From Oricola nitratireducens (GTDB lineage: Bacteria > Pseudomonadota > Alphaproteobacteria > Rhizobiales > Rhizobiaceae), in contig NZ_JACZCS010000001.1 in NCBI RefSeq assembly GCF_014904745.1, forward strand, positions 124,001 through 188,000: a stretch of DNA of 64,000 bases, in the 5' to 3' direction. Shown here piece after piece: positions 17,538-27,169 of this stretch (the stretch's first letter is position 1; every line of letters starts with the position of its first letter). The position numbers were made by a program, and so were the translations under genes. A model generated the notes under the pieces. That model ran no database searches, was not told the DNA's origin, and saw only the letters and a program-made list of their open reading frames with translations.

Positions 17538-19331
17538 TCAAACGAGCGGCCAGACCCTGGGAATGACGAACATCGCGGTCGCGAAGGTGGTCAGGTCAAG
17601 CAGAAAGCCAAGCCGCAGGAAGTCAGTGAACCGGTAGCCGCCGGCATTATAGACCAGCGTATTGGTCTGGTAGCCGATCGGCGTCATGAAGCTGGCGCTT
17701 GCCGCGATCATCACCGCGACGACGAAGGGGCGCGGATCGAGCCCGAGCGAATGCGCGAGCCCAACGGCGACCGGCGTAACGATGACGGCGACGGCATTGT
17801 TGGTGACGATCTCGGTCAGCACCGTCGCCAGGACATAGACGGCGGCGAGCGCCACCAGCGGCGAAAACTCCGCCAGCAGCGGCGTGACATAATCGACAAG
17901 GATCACCACCAGCCGGGTCTCCTGCATCGCCACCCCGATCGACAGCATGGCGAAGATCAGGCCGAGAATGCGCCAGTCGACGGACTGTACCGCCTCCTCG
18001 ACCTCGACGCAGCGCAGAACCAGCACGAGCACGGCGCCGATCAACGCGAGCGCGGCGATCGGCATGACGTTGAAGGCGGCGCCGACGACGACAGCGCCGG
18101 TGATGATGATCGCGGCCGGCGCCTTGGAGCGGCGGAAGCCGCGCTCGGACGGCTCGGCGACATTGACGAGATTGTTGTCCTCGGCGAAGCGGGCGAGATC
18201 CTCCGGCGCGCCTTCGACCAGAAGCGTGTCGCCGACTTCCAGCGGCGTCTTTTCGAATCGGTCGGCCATGTTCATGCCGCCGCGGTGCAGCGCCATCGGG
18301 TAGACGCCGTAGCGCCGCCACAGGCGCAGATGCCGGAGCGTCCGGTTCAGCACCCGCGCGCCGGGGCCGATCAGGATTTCGACCACCTCGGAGGAGCGCG
18401 CCGCGGTCTGCTGCAAGTGGCTGGCGGCGCCGAGCGTCAGTTCGCCCTCCTCCTTCATCGACAGGATTTCGGCAATCGGCGTGCGCAGCACGAGGATATC
18501 GCCGGCCTCGAGCACCGTGTGATCGAGTTCGCGCCGCAGCGAGACGTCGCCGCGGATGACGTCGACGAGGCGGCGGTCGGGCCGGTTGAAGACGGGGATG
18601 GAACGCACCGGAGCGCCGATATGCGGCGAGTTGGTTTCGATCACGGCCTGGACAATGAATTTGCGCCCAGACGTCACCGCCGAGATGCTGCTTGCCGTCT
18701 CGCGATCGGGCAACAGCTTGCGGCCGAGCATCATCGCGGTGATGCCGGCAAGAGTCGATACGATGCCGACAGGGGCGATTTCGAGGATGTGAAAGGGCGC
18801 GATGCCGAGATCGCGGGCGACGCCGTCGACGAGCAGGTTGGTCGAGGTGCCGATCAGCGTGCAGGTGCCGCCGAGAATGGCGGCATAGGAAAGCGGTATC
18901 AGGATGCGCGACGGCGATTCGCCCATCTCGCGCGCCATCGAGGTGGCGACCGGGATCATCAGCATGACCAGCGGCGTGTTGTTCATGACCGCCGAGGCGA
19001 CCGCGACCGCGATCAGAAAGGCTGCATAAGCGACCATCGGCGAGGTGCGTGCATGCGCCGTCACGATGCGGGCGAAATATTCGACGGCGCCGGTGCGGAT
19101 CAGCGCCGCCGACAGCACGAACATCGCGGCGATCGTCGCAGGCGCGCTCGACGACAAAACGCCGAGCACGTCGGAGATGTCGAGAATGCCGACCACCAGA
19201 AGCAGGGCGACGGCGACGCCGGCGGTGATTTCCGGCGGCCGCCACTCGGCGACGAAGGCGATCAGCATCGCCACGATGACCAGCGCGACGACTGCCGGCG
19301 CCAGAGAGCCAAGATCCAGACTAGAAATCAC
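17538..19331 (-). CDS. DASS/SLC13-type transporter with two internal RCK_C (TrkA-C) domains
   Basis: This 597-residue inner-membrane protein has two bundles of hydrophobic helices separated by a soluble section of about 200 residues (residues 205-410) that contains two RCK_C-like repeats. The sodium-binding signatures are NNTPLVMLMIP near residue 117 and TNNAVAVIVTPVA near residue 520. Proteins of this architecture carry sulfate or di- and tricarboxylates with sodium. The substrate cannot be decided here. It stands 18 bp after slyX, which may be cotranscribed. Confidence 0.88.
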   Translation of the reverse strand: MISSLDLGSLAPAVVALVIVAMLIAFVAEWRPPEITAGVAVALLLVVGILDISDVLGVLSSSAPATIAAMFVLSAALIRTGAVEYFARIVTAHARTSPMVAYAAFLIAVAVASAVMNNTPLVMLMIPVATSMAREMGESPSRILIPLSYAAILGGTCTLIGTSTNLLVDGVARDLGIAPFHILEIAPVGIVSTLAGITAMMLGRKLLPDRETASSISAVTSGRKFIVQAVIETNSPHIGAPVRSIPVFNRPDRRLVDVIRGDVSLRRELDHTVLEAGDILVLRTPIAEILSMKEEGELTLGAASHLQQTAARSSEVVEILIGPGARVLNRTLRHLRLWRRYGVYPMALHRGGMNMADRFEKTPLEVGDTLLVEGAPEDLARFAEDNNLVNVAEPSERGFRRSKAPAAIIITGAVVVGAAFNVMPIAALALIGAVLVLVLRCVEVEEAVQSVDWRILGLIFAMLSIGVAMQETRLVVILVDYVTPLLAEFSPLVALAAVYVLATVLTEIVTNNAVAVIVTPVAVGLAHSLGLDPRPFVVAVMIAASASFMTPIGYQTNTLVYNAGGYRFTDFLRLGFLLDLTTFATAMFVIPRVWPLV

Positions 19332-19349
19332 GAAGGCGGTATCCTCGAC

Positions 19350-19562
19350 CTACCAATGCGGCGGTTTGGTTACGGGAATGTCGGCCTGCACTTGTTCCTC
19401 GACGGCCTGAAACCGTTTGATCAGCGCCTCGACCAGCCGCTCCAGGCGCTCGATCTCCTTGGCCTGGCGGACGACGGTCTCATTCAGGTCTTCGAGCAGG
19501 CGCGCCTGATGGGCGGCCATGATTTCGAGTTCGTCGAAGCGATCGTCGGCGCCATTCGCCAT
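19350..19562 (-). CDS. slyX: SlyX family protein
   Basis: The 70-residue protein is an amphipathic coiled coil: FDELEIMAAHQARLLEDLNE followed by a regular heptad region to about residue 55. It ends in the PPHW signature of the SlyX family. The function of SlyX is unknown. It precedes the transporter gene by 18 bp. Confidence 0.9.
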   Translation of the reverse strand: MANGADDRFDELEIMAAHQARLLEDLNETVVRQAKEIERLERLVEALIKRFQAVEEQVQADIPVTKPPHW

Positions 19563-19759
19563 GCCAGTCTCCCTGCGGTTGGGTAACAGTCTAGCGGCGG
19601 CGAAGGGTTCCGAAAAGGCACAAGCTTTGCGTACGGGGAACCATAACGGGCAAAGCCTTCATTTCGCGGCTGGATAAACGGAAATGCCATGCTAGTTTCG
19701 GCCCCTTGTTTGGATTTGCATGCCGGGGGCGGCCCATCCCCCGCGAAAGGAATGCCCGG

Positions 19760-20161
19760 ATGACGGTACTCGACCAGCTCTTCGACGCCGCGCGCACGGC
19801 GATGGCAAAGACCCATTCGCCCTATTCCAAATTCCCGGTCGGCGCGGCGATCCTGACCGAGGAGGGGAAGATATTCACCGGTGCGAATATCGAGGTGGTC
19901 AGCTTCCCGGAAGGCTGGTGCGCGGAGACGACGGCGCTGTCGCATTACGTCATGGGCGGCGGCGGCCGGATCACCGATATCTGCGTGACGGCGGAAAAGC
20001 TGGACGAATGCACGCCCTGCGGCGGCTGCCGGCAGCGGCTGGCCGAATTCGCGCCGGCGGATGCCCGCGTCCACCTGACCGACCAGCGGGGCATCACCAA
20101 GACGATCAGCATGGCCGAGTTGCTGCCGCTCGGCTTCAAGACGGAGATACTTTCACAATGA
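19760..20161 (+). CDS. cdd: Cytidine deaminase
   Basis: The 133-residue enzyme deaminates cytidine and deoxycytidine to uridine and deoxyuridine. SPYSKFPVGAAI near residue 17, the zinc/catalytic CAET at residue 54 and PCGGCRQRL near residue 88 are the full set of the small, tetrameric Cdd type with three cysteine zinc ligands. The ATG at 19760 follows an AAAGGA ribosome site. Its stop codon overlaps the start of the next gene (ATGA), so it opens a pyrimidine/purine nucleoside salvage operon. Confidence 0.95.
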   Translation: MTVLDQLFDAARTAMAKTHSPYSKFPVGAAILTEEGKIFTGANIEVVSFPEGWCAETTALSHYVMGGGGRITDICVTAEKLDECTPCGGCRQRLAEFAPADARVHLTDQRGITKTISMAELLPLGFKTEILSQ

Positions 20162-20955
20162 AGACGGCGAGCGATGTCATCGTGGAAGCGTTGAACGGGC
20201 TGGTTCCGCGCGTCGCGCTGGTGCTGGGCTCCGGACTCGGCGGCCTCGTCGACGCGGTCGAGGACCCGGTGCGCGTCTCCTATTCGAAACTGCCGGGATT
20301 TCCGGAAAGCGGCGTCAGCGGCCATGCCGGCGAAGTCGTCGCCGGCACGATCGGCGGCAAGCCGGTGCTGCTGCTGTCGGGCCGGGTGCACTACTACGAG
20401 AAGGGCGACGCGGCGGCGATGCGGCCGGTGCTGGAGGTTCTCAAGGGGCTCGGCATCGAGAAGCTGATCCTGACCAATGCGGCGGGATCGCTGCGCGAAG
20501 AACTCGCGCCCGGTTCGGTGATGCTGATCGAGGACCACATCAATTTCTCCGGCACCAATCCGCTGATCGGCGAGGAGGACGACGCGCGTTTCGTCGGCAT
20601 GACGAGCGCCTATGATTCCGGGCTGCGCGAGACGATCTCCAAGGCGGCCGAGGCCGAGGGCATTGCCCTCGACGCGGGCGTTTACATGTGGTTTTCCGGG
20701 CCGTCCTTCGAAACGCCGGCCGAAATCCGCATGGCGCGCATCATGGGCGCGGACGCGGTCGGCATGTCGACGGTGCCGGAAGTCATTCTCGGCCGGTTCC
20801 TCGGCCTTGCCTGCGCGGCCTGTTCGGTGATTACCAATTACGGAGCCGGGATGACCGGCGGAGAATTGTCGCACGCCGAGACCAAGGACATGGCGCCCAT
20901 CGGCGGCAAGAAACTGCAAGCGATCCTGACGCGCGCGATCGCCGACATGCAATAA
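20158..20955 (+). CDS. punA: Purine nucleoside phosphorylase
   Basis: The 265-residue protein is a trimeric-type purine nucleoside phosphorylase. LGSGLGGLVDAVEDP near residue 23 is the phosphate-binding loop, SGRVHYYEKGD follows near residue 73, and ITNYGAGMTGG near residue 230 holds the base-recognition region. It cleaves inosine and guanosine (or their deoxy forms) with phosphate. The start overlaps cdd by four bases and the next gene follows within 17 bp. Confidence 0.93.
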   Translation: MKTASDVIVEALNGLVPRVALVLGSGLGGLVDAVEDPVRVSYSKLPGFPESGVSGHAGEVVAGTIGGKPVLLLSGRVHYYEKGDAAAMRPVLEVLKGLGIEKLILTNAAGSLREELAPGSVMLIEDHINFSGTNPLIGEEDDARFVGMTSAYDSGLRETISKAAEAEGIALDAGVYMWFSGPSFETPAEIRMARIMGADAVGMSTVPEVILGRFLGLACAACSVITNYGAGMTGGELSHAETKDMAPIGGKKLQAILTRAIADMQ

Positions 20956-20972
20956 CCCCCTGGAGTAGTCCC

Positions 20973-21743
20973 TTGGCTTCACAAAAAGAGATCGCCAGCC
21001 GGGCCCTCGGCCTGATCGACCTGACCAATCTGAACGACGACTGCACGCCGGAGGCGATCGACGCCTTGTGCGCGCAGGCGGTAACCTCATTCGGCGACAC
21101 GGCGGCGATCTGCATCTGGCCGCGTTTCGTCGCGCAGGCGCGCAAGATCTTCGGGCCGGACAGCGCCGTGAAGATCGCGACGGTGGTGAATTTCCCGTCG
21201 GGCGACGGCGGCGAACGGGACGTGCTGCACGAAACCAAGGATGCGATCGCCGCGGGCGCCGACGAGATCGACCTCGTCATGCCCTATCGCGCGCTCGCCG
21301 CCGGGGACACCGAAGCGGCGCGCTCGATGATCGCGACGATCCGCGCCGCGACCGAGGGCGTGGCGCGGCTGAAGGTCATCATCGAAGCCGGCGAACTCGG
21401 CGATCCGGCGCTGATCGAGGCGGCATCGCAGATGGCGCTGGAGGAAGGCGCGGATTTCATCAAGACCTCGACCGGGAAAGTCGCCGTCAACGCAACGCCG
21501 GAAACAGCGCGGATCATGCTGACGGTGCTGAAGACGTTCGGCGACCCGGCGCGCGGTTTCAAGCCGGCGGGCGGCATCCGCACGGTCGAGGAAGCGGGCC
21601 AGTATCTGGCGCTTGCCGACGAGATCATGGGCAAGGACTGGGTGTCGCCGAAAACCTTCCGCTTCGGCGCGTCGAGCCTGCTCGGCAACGTGCTGGCGAC
21701 ACTTTCGGGCGACACGCCGGCCGAGCCGGCATCGGGATACTGA
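20973..21743 (+). CDS. deoC: Deoxyribose-phosphate aldolase (TTG start)
   Basis: The 256-residue enzyme splits deoxyribose 5-phosphate into glyceraldehyde 3-phosphate and acetaldehyde, draining the sugar made by the phosphorylases. The Schiff-base lysine lies in GADFIKTSTGKVAVN near residue 167, and KPAGGIRTVEEA near residue 200 holds a second active-site lysine. No ATG or GTG exists at a sensible place. A TTG at 20973 sits seven bases after GGAG and is the only well-placed start. Confidence 0.94.
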   Translation: MASQKEIASRALGLIDLTNLNDDCTPEAIDALCAQAVTSFGDTAAICIWPRFVAQARKIFGPDSAVKIATVVNFPSGDGGERDVLHETKDAIAAGADEIDLVMPYRALAAGDTEAARSMIATIRAATEGVARLKVIIEAGELGDPALIEAASQMALEEGADFIKTSTGKVAVNATPETARIMLTVLKTFGDPARGFKPAGGIRTVEEAGQYLALADEIMGKDWVSPKTFRFGASSLLGNVLATLSGDTPAEPASGY

Positions 21744-21746
21744 CCC

Positions 21747-23060
21747 GTGCTGCCACAGGAATTCATCCGGCAAAAACGCGACGGCGGTACGCTCTCCACC
21801 GAGACGATCGCGGAATTCGTGCGCGGTATCACCGACGCCTCGGTGACCGACGCGCAGATCTCGGCCTTCGCGATGGCGGTCTACTTCAACGGCCTGAACG
21901 CCGACGAGACCGTGGCGCTGACGCTCGCCATGCGCGATTCCGGCGACGTGCTGGAATGGCCGGAAATCGAACGGCCGATCTGCGACAAGCATTCGACCGG
22001 CGGGGTCGGCGACAACGTCTCGCTGATGCTGGCGCCGATCGCAACAGCCTGCGGGCTGGCGGTGCCGATGATCTCGGGACGCGGCCTCGGCCATACCGGC
22101 GGCACGCTCGACAAGATGGATTCGATCCCCGGCTACACGACGCAGCCCGATAACGCGCTGTTCCGCAAGACCGTGGACGAGATCGGCTGCGCGATCATTG
22201 GCCAGACGGCGGATCTCGCGCCGGCCGACAAGCGCTTCTACGGCGTGCGCGACGTGACGGCGACGGTGGAGAGCATCCAGCTGATTACCGCGTCGATCCT
22301 GTCGAAGAAGCTCGCCGCCGGGCTCGGTTCGCTGGTGCTCGACGTGAAGTTCGGCAACGGCGCCTTCATGGCGGATTTCGACAAGGCGAAGGAACTGGCG
22401 CAGACGCTGGTGCGGGTCGCCAACGGAGCCGGCACGAAGACGACGGCGCTGATGACCGACATGAACGAGCCGCTGGCATCGGCGGCGGGCAACGCCGTCG
22501 AGGTGAAGAACGCGGTTGAATTCCTGACCGGCAGGCACCGCGACCCGCGGCTCGAGACCGTGACGCTGGCGCTCGCAGCCGAGATGCTGGTGGTATCGGG
22601 GATCGATGACGATCCGGCCATCGCGCTGGGGCGGGCGCGCGAGGCGCTGGAGACCGGCCGCGCGGCCGAGATTTTCGGCAGGATGGTGTATAGGCTGGGC
22701 GGTCCGGCCGATTTCGTCGAGAATTACGACAACCACCTCGCCAGCGCACCGCTGACGGCAAGCGTCGAGGCGCCGCGCGACGGCCATGTCACGGCGATCC
22801 GGACGCGGGCGATCGGCGTCGCGGTGGTGGAACTGGGCGGCGGACGGCGCAAGCGCGAGGACGAGATCGACCACGCGGTCGGCATCACCGGCCTGCAGCC
22901 GGTCGGCACGAGCATCGCGAAAGGCGATCCGCTGGCTCTGGTCCATGCGCGCGATGAAGCAACGCTGGAGGCCGCCCGCGAGGCGGTGCTGGCGGCCTAT
23001 GACATCGCGGACGAGAAACCGGAGATCAGGAAACCGGTCGCCGAACGGATTCCCGGATAA
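21747..23060 (+). CDS. deoA: Thymidine phosphorylase (GTG start)
   Basis: This 437-residue enzyme phosphorolyses thymidine and deoxyuridine to the base and deoxyribose 1-phosphate. The family signature is DKHSTGGVGDNVSLMLAPI near residue 83, with SGRGLGHTGGTLDKMDSI near residue 110. Length and domain order (small helical domain, phosphate-binding alpha/beta domain, C-terminal barrel-sandwich domain) are normal. The GTG at 21747 lies three bases after the deoC stop codon, so it is the last gene of the salvage operon. Confidence 0.95.
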   Translation: MLPQEFIRQKRDGGTLSTETIAEFVRGITDASVTDAQISAFAMAVYFNGLNADETVALTLAMRDSGDVLEWPEIERPICDKHSTGGVGDNVSLMLAPIATACGLAVPMISGRGLGHTGGTLDKMDSIPGYTTQPDNALFRKTVDEIGCAIIGQTADLAPADKRFYGVRDVTATVESIQLITASILSKKLAAGLGSLVLDVKFGNGAFMADFDKAKELAQTLVRVANGAGTKTTALMTDMNEPLASAAGNAVEVKNAVEFLTGRHRDPRLETVTLALAAEMLVVSGIDDDPAIALGRAREALETGRAAEIFGRMVYRLGGPADFVENYDNHLASAPLTASVEAPRDGHVTAIRTRAIGVAVVELGGGRRKREDEIDHAVGITGLQPVGTSIAKGDPLALVHARDEATLEAAREAVLAAYDIADEKPEIRKPVAERIPG

Positions 23061-23066
23061 GCGGGA

Positions 23067-23609
23067 TCAAAGCTTCATCACCAGCGTGCCGTTGGAAAAT
23101 TCGAAATTGCGCAGGCGCTTGAGGAAGCTCATGCCGATCAGCACGATGTTGAGCGAATCGTCTTCCATGACCATCGCCTCGACATTGCGCACGCGGATCG
23201 TGCCGATGCGCACCTCGTCGACGATGACACGGGCTGCCATGACGACGCCGTTGGCGGTGCTGATCTTGTAGACGAACTCGTTCGGCGCGACCTGGATGCC
23301 GGCGCGGCGCGCTTCCGAGCGGTTCATGGCGATGGTGGTCGCGCCGGTGTCGACGACACCGGTGACACGGCGCGAATTGACGCTGAATTCCGCGATGTAG
23401 TGGCCGCGGGCATCGGCGCGCAGGCGCTCGGTGCCGGAATAGATGCGCGTCGGCTGCTGCGCGACCGCCTCGCTCGCCTGGCGCGATTCGAGCTTGTCCT
23501 TGACGACGGTCGCCGCCGTATCGACGAATTGCGGATTGTCGTTCAGGAACGCCACCGCGGTCAGCGCGGAGAACGATACCGAAACCACCATGATCAAATA
23601 ACGCAGCAT
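23067..23609 (-). CDS. Retropepsin-like aspartic protease, membrane-anchored
   Basis: The 180-residue protein starts with a hydrophobic segment (LRYLIMVVSVSFSALTAVAF) that probably anchors it facing the periplasm. The single protease domain has the catalytic triad GVVDTGATTIAMN near residue 87 and IVLIGMSFLKRL near the C-terminus, matching the clan AA single-domain bacterial retropepsins. It should act as a homodimer. Targets are unknown. It converges with deoA. The ATG at 23609 was chosen because it stands directly before the membrane segment. Confidence 0.85.
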   Translation of the reverse strand: MLRYLIMVVSVSFSALTAVAFLNDNPQFVDTAATVVKDKLESRQASEAVAQQPTRIYSGTERLRADARGHYIAEFSVNSRRVTGVVDTGATTIAMNRSEARRAGIQVAPNEFVYKISTANGVVMAARVIVDEVRIGTIRVRNVEAMVMEDDSLNIVLIGMSFLKRLRNFEFSNGTLVMKL

Positions 23610-23741
23610 GAGGCAGCCTTTCCAGCGGGCGAAATAGTCGCACAAACCGGTGTGGCGGGCGTTAAATGCGCGGGCCAAATCGGCGGCGCGGTTAGCGAGG
23701 CGTGAAGGGTTTCGCTAAAATTGTAACGGGCGGGGCGTCGT

Positions 23742-25775
23742 TCACACGCAATCGCGCGGGATCGTGACATTCCAGTTGCGGGAATAGACGCGGTTGCCGT
23801 TTTCGTAGGCGTCGAGATCGGCGTTGATGCGGAACTCCGTTTCCGTCGATGTCAGGACCGTGTGGGCGACGGTGCGCACCGACCAGTCGCCGCGCTTGAG
23901 ACCGCGGATCAGCCGCGTTTCGCCCTTCGGCGACAGGAAATCGTCGTTGTAGGAGGAATACCACTCGAAGGCGCGGTTCTCGACCTCGAGGTCGATGTCT
24001 TCCAGATAGACCTTGCCGTTGTCATTGATGACTTCGAGCGTGGACTTGTCGCTGGCAAGGTCGCGATGGAGCAGCCAATTGTGGTGGCCGGGCTCGACAT
24101 GGCGGCGCGGCGCCGGCGCCGCGCCCTCCGGCGCCTCGAGTTCCCGCAAATGTTCGTCCTCCGCCCGGCGGCCACGCACGGGCAGATCGACGAAGCTCGA
24201 TCCGGCACGGATCGTCAGGCGCACCGGCGACGGCGACGGCCAGGCGAGCGGCCAGTAGGAGGTCGAGATCGAAACGCGGATGCGATGGCCCCGCGGAAAG
24301 ACCTGCGCCGCATCGTTGAGCTTTACCCGGACACGACAGAATTCGCCGGGCACCATGGCCTCCGGCCGCTCGCGCGAATTGCGGTGCGTCAGGTTGAGGA
24401 GGCCGTAGGTGACACGCGCCACCTTGTCGTCGGGCGCGACATCGGACAGACGCACCGCGACCATGGCGAGCGGCTTGTCGCTGGCGACGTCGAGTTCGAC
24501 CACCGTCGCGCCGAGGATTTCGAGCGGATCGTCGAGCGGATCGCTTTCGAAGACGAGCGCGCCGCCATCCTCCTGGCGCTGATCATGGGCGAGATCCGGG
24601 CCGGCGGCATAGGAACACCATTTGCCGGCAAACAATCCGACGGTGAGCGGCGACTGGATCGTCACCGGCACCTGCTCGACCTCCGCATCGGCCGGTTCGA
24701 GGCCATGTTCGGCGAGCCGGAACCTGCGCGGCGAAACGTTTTTCGACGGCCAGTCCGGTTCGCCGACCCAGCGGCCCGGCCGGTGGGTATAGCTGGTCGT
24801 CGGCGGAACGCTGTCCTGCATCCAGACGCGCAGCATCGGTTCGTCCATCACGCCGGTGTCGATATCCTTCAGCCAGGTATCCCACCAGCGCACGGTCTCC
24901 TGCAAGAAACCGATCGCCGGACCGGGCACGGCGATGTGGGGATATTTGTGGCTCCAAGGCCCGACCAGCCCCTTGCGCGGAACGCGCAAGTATTCCAGCA
25001 GGCGAAAGACGGCGTTGGAATAGCCGTCGGTCCAGCCGGACACCGCCATGACCGGACACTGGACAGCGGCGTAGTCCTCGGCGACGGAGCCGTGCTTCCA
25101 GTAATCGTCACGGCGCTGGTGACGCAACCATGTCTCCAGCCACAGGCCGCTTCCCTCCAGCCTTTGCCGCCACATGTCGCGCCAGCGGTCGCCGACGACC
25201 GCCGGGTCCGGCGGCAGAGAATTGTAAGAGAACATCACCGAGGACCAGGACAGGTTGTCGCCGAGAAGGCAGCCGCCCATGTGGTGGATGTCGTCGGAAT
25301 AGCGGTCGTCGGTGGAGCACAGCGAGATGACGCCGGCCAGCGCAGGCGGACGGAGCGCGGCGACCTGCAGGCCGTTGAAGCCGCCCCAGGATATCCCGAT
25401 CATGCCGACCTTGCCGGTGCACCAGTCCTGGGCCGCCAGCCATTCGATGATATCGCAACCGTCCTGCAGCTCCTGGGCGAGATATTCGTCGGTCAGGACG
25501 CCGTCGGAATCGCCGCTGCCGCGCAGATCGACGCGGACGCAGGCATAGCCGTGACCGGCGACGTAAGGATGCATGACGGAATCGCGATGGCGGGTGAAAT
25601 CGCGCTTGCGGTAGGGAATGTATTCAAGGACGGCTGGGACCGGCGCGGTTTCGGCATCCTCCGGCAGCCATATCCGGGCAGCGAGCCGGGCGCCGTCGCG
25701 CATCGGAATGAAAACATTCTCGATGCTGCGCACCTTGCGTGGAAAATCCGTTCGAATGCGCGGTTCCGCAGTCAT
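23742..25775 (-). CDS. CocE/NonD-family alpha/beta hydrolase
   Basis: The 677-residue protein belongs to the S15 peptidase-like group that includes cocaine esterase and alpha-amino acid ester hydrolases. The nucleophile serine is in GMIGISWGGFNG near residue 130. The acid and histidine are in VSGWTDGYSNA and VGPWSHKYPH, around residues 255-285. The last 350 residues form the jelly-roll domain, and the length exceeds the usual 550-620. I see no signal peptide. It overlaps the upstream ATP-grasp gene by four bases, so the two are coupled. Confidence 0.9.
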   Translation of the reverse strand: MTAEPRIRTDFPRKVRSIENVFIPMRDGARLAARIWLPEDAETAPVPAVLEYIPYRKRDFTRHRDSVMHPYVAGHGYACVRVDLRGSGDSDGVLTDEYLAQELQDGCDIIEWLAAQDWCTGKVGMIGISWGGFNGLQVAALRPPALAGVISLCSTDDRYSDDIHHMGGCLLGDNLSWSSVMFSYNSLPPDPAVVGDRWRDMWRQRLEGSGLWLETWLRHQRRDDYWKHGSVAEDYAAVQCPVMAVSGWTDGYSNAVFRLLEYLRVPRKGLVGPWSHKYPHIAVPGPAIGFLQETVRWWDTWLKDIDTGVMDEPMLRVWMQDSVPPTTSYTHRPGRWVGEPDWPSKNVSPRRFRLAEHGLEPADAEVEQVPVTIQSPLTVGLFAGKWCSYAAGPDLAHDQRQEDGGALVFESDPLDDPLEILGATVVELDVASDKPLAMVAVRLSDVAPDDKVARVTYGLLNLTHRNSRERPEAMVPGEFCRVRVKLNDAAQVFPRGHRIRVSISTSYWPLAWPSPSPVRLTIRAGSSFVDLPVRGRRAEDEHLRELEAPEGAAPAPRRHVEPGHHNWLLHRDLASDKSTLEVINDNGKVYLEDIDLEVENRAFEWYSSYNDDFLSPKGETRLIRGLKRGDWSVRTVAHTVLTSTETEFRINADLDAYENGNRVYSRNWNVTIPRDCV

Positions 25776-27088
25776 GCCCAGGCCTCTCCGTCCTTTTCGA
25801 ACCGGATGTCCATAGCATCCATGATCGCGTGAAAATCGTCGCGCAGCGCGGCGCGGGTATTGGCGCCGATGAAGATCGCGGCCAGTTCGTAACTGTAGGC
25901 GTCGTGATGAGGCATGTCGCCGAGACGCATGCCGTCCTGCAGATGCAACTGGATCTCCGCGCCCGGGAACCGGCTTTCTATCGCGCTGATTTCTTCCGAC
26001 GCCGGCGCGTGCGCGACCTTCACCTCGTCATGGTGGCCATAGAGGCGCGGCATGAATTTCGCGGCATAGCGGAAGCGGCCGCGCTTCGCCGGATAATCCG
26101 GGCGCTTGCCGAGCGCGACGTCGATCATCACCTCCTTGTGCGGCACGCCCTCGACCTTGTCGAAGAGCGGGCTGTGCGACTTGGATATGCGAGCATTAAT
26201 CTCGAGCAGCGCCAAGCTGTCGTCTTCCTCGCGATAGAAAAACTCCATGTTGAAGGGCGTGTTGTCGAGACCGACGGCGCGGATCACGGCAGTCGCGGAT
26301 TCCTTCATGCGCTTCTGGACGCATTGCGGCAGGCTCGACGGATATTCGTAGCGCTCGAGGCTGGAATGGTTGGGTCCACGGATCGAATCGACGATGCCGT
26401 AGATCTCGATGTCGCCCTCGAAGGCATAACCCTCCAGCGTGCACTGACGGCCATGCGAGATGATCTCCTCGGCAATGCATTTCGTGCCGTCGACGGCGGC
26501 AATCTCGTCGGGCAGGTCCGCGTAACCCATGATCACGTCGAGCGGTTCGGAAAAGCGATAAATGCCGGCGCGGACCTTCGTCAGCGCGAATTCGAGCTCG
26601 GCGCGATTGCCGATCCGAAATCCGAACAGCGACGAATGCGCCTTCACCGGCTTGATCCAGAACGGGTAGTCGAGACCGAGTTTGCCGGCGGCCTTGTCGT
26701 CGAACGGATCGACCAGTTCGAAGCGGGGCACTTCGTCGGGAACCACTTTCGCCTGTTCGATCCGGGCCCAGTATTTGTGCTCGCAGCGCAGCACGCTTTC
26801 GAGCGAGGGGCCGCGCAGGCCGAATTCCTCGCGCAGGATCGGCATCATCAGGACGGTCGGAAAATCCCAGTAGCCGACAATCGCATCGACCGGCCCGGGA
26901 AACGCCTTCAGCGTGTGGCGCGCCTTGTCGAGAAGGGCCTCCATGTCGAAGCGCCCGGCGGTTGCGATTTCTTCGTAGTCGAGCAGGCCGTGAAAGGCGT
27001 AGTCATCCGCATGGCGCACGGAGCGCAGCAATTTCAGATTGAACGGATCGAGCCCGACGACGAAGATGTTCTTTTTTCCGGCTTCCAT
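25772..27088 (-). CDS. ATP-grasp enzyme, substrate unknown
   Basis: The 438-residue protein has the layout of an ATP-grasp carboxylate-amine ligase. It has an N-terminal alpha/beta domain (FVVGLDPFNLKLLRSV), a central ATP-binding part with FWIKPVKAHSSLFGFRIG near residue 160, and the magnesium-binding LALLEINARISKSHSPLFDK near residue 300. Such enzymes make amide bonds through acyl phosphates. Coupling to the CocE-like hydrolase gene suggests that one makes and the other cuts an amide or ester, which is inference. It follows no known pathway gene. Confidence 0.85.
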   Translation of the reverse strand: MEAGKKNIFVVGLDPFNLKLLRSVRHADDYAFHGLLDYEEIATAGRFDMEALLDKARHTLKAFPGPVDAIVGYWDFPTVLMMPILREEFGLRGPSLESVLRCEHKYWARIEQAKVVPDEVPRFELVDPFDDKAAGKLGLDYPFWIKPVKAHSSLFGFRIGNRAELEFALTKVRAGIYRFSEPLDVIMGYADLPDEIAAVDGTKCIAEEIISHGRQCTLEGYAFEGDIEIYGIVDSIRGPNHSSLERYEYPSSLPQCVQKRMKESATAVIRAVGLDNTPFNMEFFYREEDDSLALLEINARISKSHSPLFDKVEGVPHKEVMIDVALGKRPDYPAKRGRFRYAAKFMPRLYGHHDEVKVAHAPASEEISAIESRFPGAEIQLHLQDGMRLGDMPHHDAYSYELAAIFIGANTRAALRDDFHAIMDAMDIRFEKDGEAWA

Positions 27089-27169
27089 GTTCCAAGGCGG
27101 TTCGTTACGGTGCGATCGCCGCCAAGCCTAGGACAGGGAAAGCCGAGACTCAACGCGGCCGGAAGCGAT

